A DNA stretch of 6,282 nt, taken from the NCBI GenBank assembly GCA_021163905.1, contig JAGGTG010000087.1, forward strand, positions 1 to 6,282, read 5' to 3'. The notes under the pieces were generated by a model. It was not told where the DNA came from and ran no database searches. It saw only the letters and a list, made by a program, of their open reading frames with translations. The stretch comes from Candidatus Aerophobota bacterium (lineage in GTDB: Bacteria; Aerophobota; Aerophobia; Aerophobales; B3-G15). Shown here piece after piece: positions 6,187 to 6,282 of the stretch (position 1 is the stretch's first letter; each line of letters begins with the position of its first letter). The translations under genes and the position numbers were made by a program.

Positions 6187-6263
6187 AGTCAGTTGATGCG
6201 CAGATGTGTAGATGCGTTCTATGTCCAAGGTTCTACGCTCAACGTTGCTTTAAACAACTGACT
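6187..6263. repeat. 9-bp inverted repeat enclosing 59 bp
   Basis: AGTCAGTTG (6187-6195) is matched by its reverse complement CAACTGACT (6255-6263). The enclosed 59 bp hold one octamer block and two copies of GTTCTA (6216-6221, 6230-6235). It could be a small mobile-element-like or dispersed palindromic unit, but no target-site duplication is evident and the arms are short. Confidence 0.4.
6195..6218. repeat. Three tandem octamers GATGYGYA-like
   Basis: Three adjacent octamers read GATGCGCA, GATGTGTA and GATGCGTT on the plus strand. They lie in the noncoding region upstream of the operon promoter. A second, different octamer block lies nearby at 6259-6282. The function is unknown. Confidence 0.6.
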
Positions 6264-6282
6264 CAAGGACGCAATGACGCAA
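6259..6282. repeat. Three tandem octamers ending at the window edge
   Basis: Three adjacent octamers read TGACTCAA, GGACGCAA and TGACGCAA on the plus strand. The array reaches the last base of the window, so it may continue beyond it. No open reading frame of note covers it. Confidence 0.6.

Noticed and set aside
6187..6282. CRISPR array
   Set aside because: The repeats are only 8 bp, directly adjacent and degenerate, with no spacers of regular length and no cas genes.

Overview
The window carries one compact bacterial operon. All six genes lie on the minus strand, so transcription runs from the right edge towards the left. The base composition is AT-rich. Start sites mostly have strong purine-rich Shine-Dalgarno sequences (AAGGAGG type), the upstream promoter has an exact TTGACA -35 box, and genes are separated by 13-26 nt or overlap by 4 nt. 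This points to an AT-rich bacterium with a streamlined layout, most plausibly an anaerobe (nickel-pincer cofactor genes, sugar isomerases). I cannot place it in a phylum from this window alone.

Layout in transcription order: positions 6282-6114 hold a noncoding leader with short octamer repeats, a 9-bp inverted repeat, a 14-bp perfect palindrome and a sigma-70-like promoter. Then come an L-fucose/L-arabinose isomerase family protein (6113-4713), a small membrane-anchored SAM methyltransferase (4686-4174), larB (4154-3390), larC (3393-2215, overlapping larB by ATGA), a TIM-barrel sugar phosphate isomerase/epimerase family protein (2200-1277) and a zinc-dependent medium-chain alcohol/polyol dehydrogenase (1263-184; start moved inward from the longest open frame). 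Positions 183-1 hold a more GC-rich noncoding segment with a strong 11-bp hairpin but no U-tract.

How they may work together: an aldose/ketose isomerase, an epimerase-type TIM barrel and a polyol/sugar dehydrogenase look like a carbohydrate catabolic module of unknown substrate. LarB and LarC make and metallate the nickel-pincer nucleotide (NPN) cofactor of lactate racemase (LarA) and its homologues, some of which racemise or epimerise other 2-hydroxy acids, including sugar acids. Placing larBC inside a sugar operon, without larA or larE in view, suggests that an NPN enzyme elsewhere in the genome, or just outside the window, takes part in sugar or sugar-acid metabolism. This functional link is inference; the family assignments themselves rest on clear motifs.
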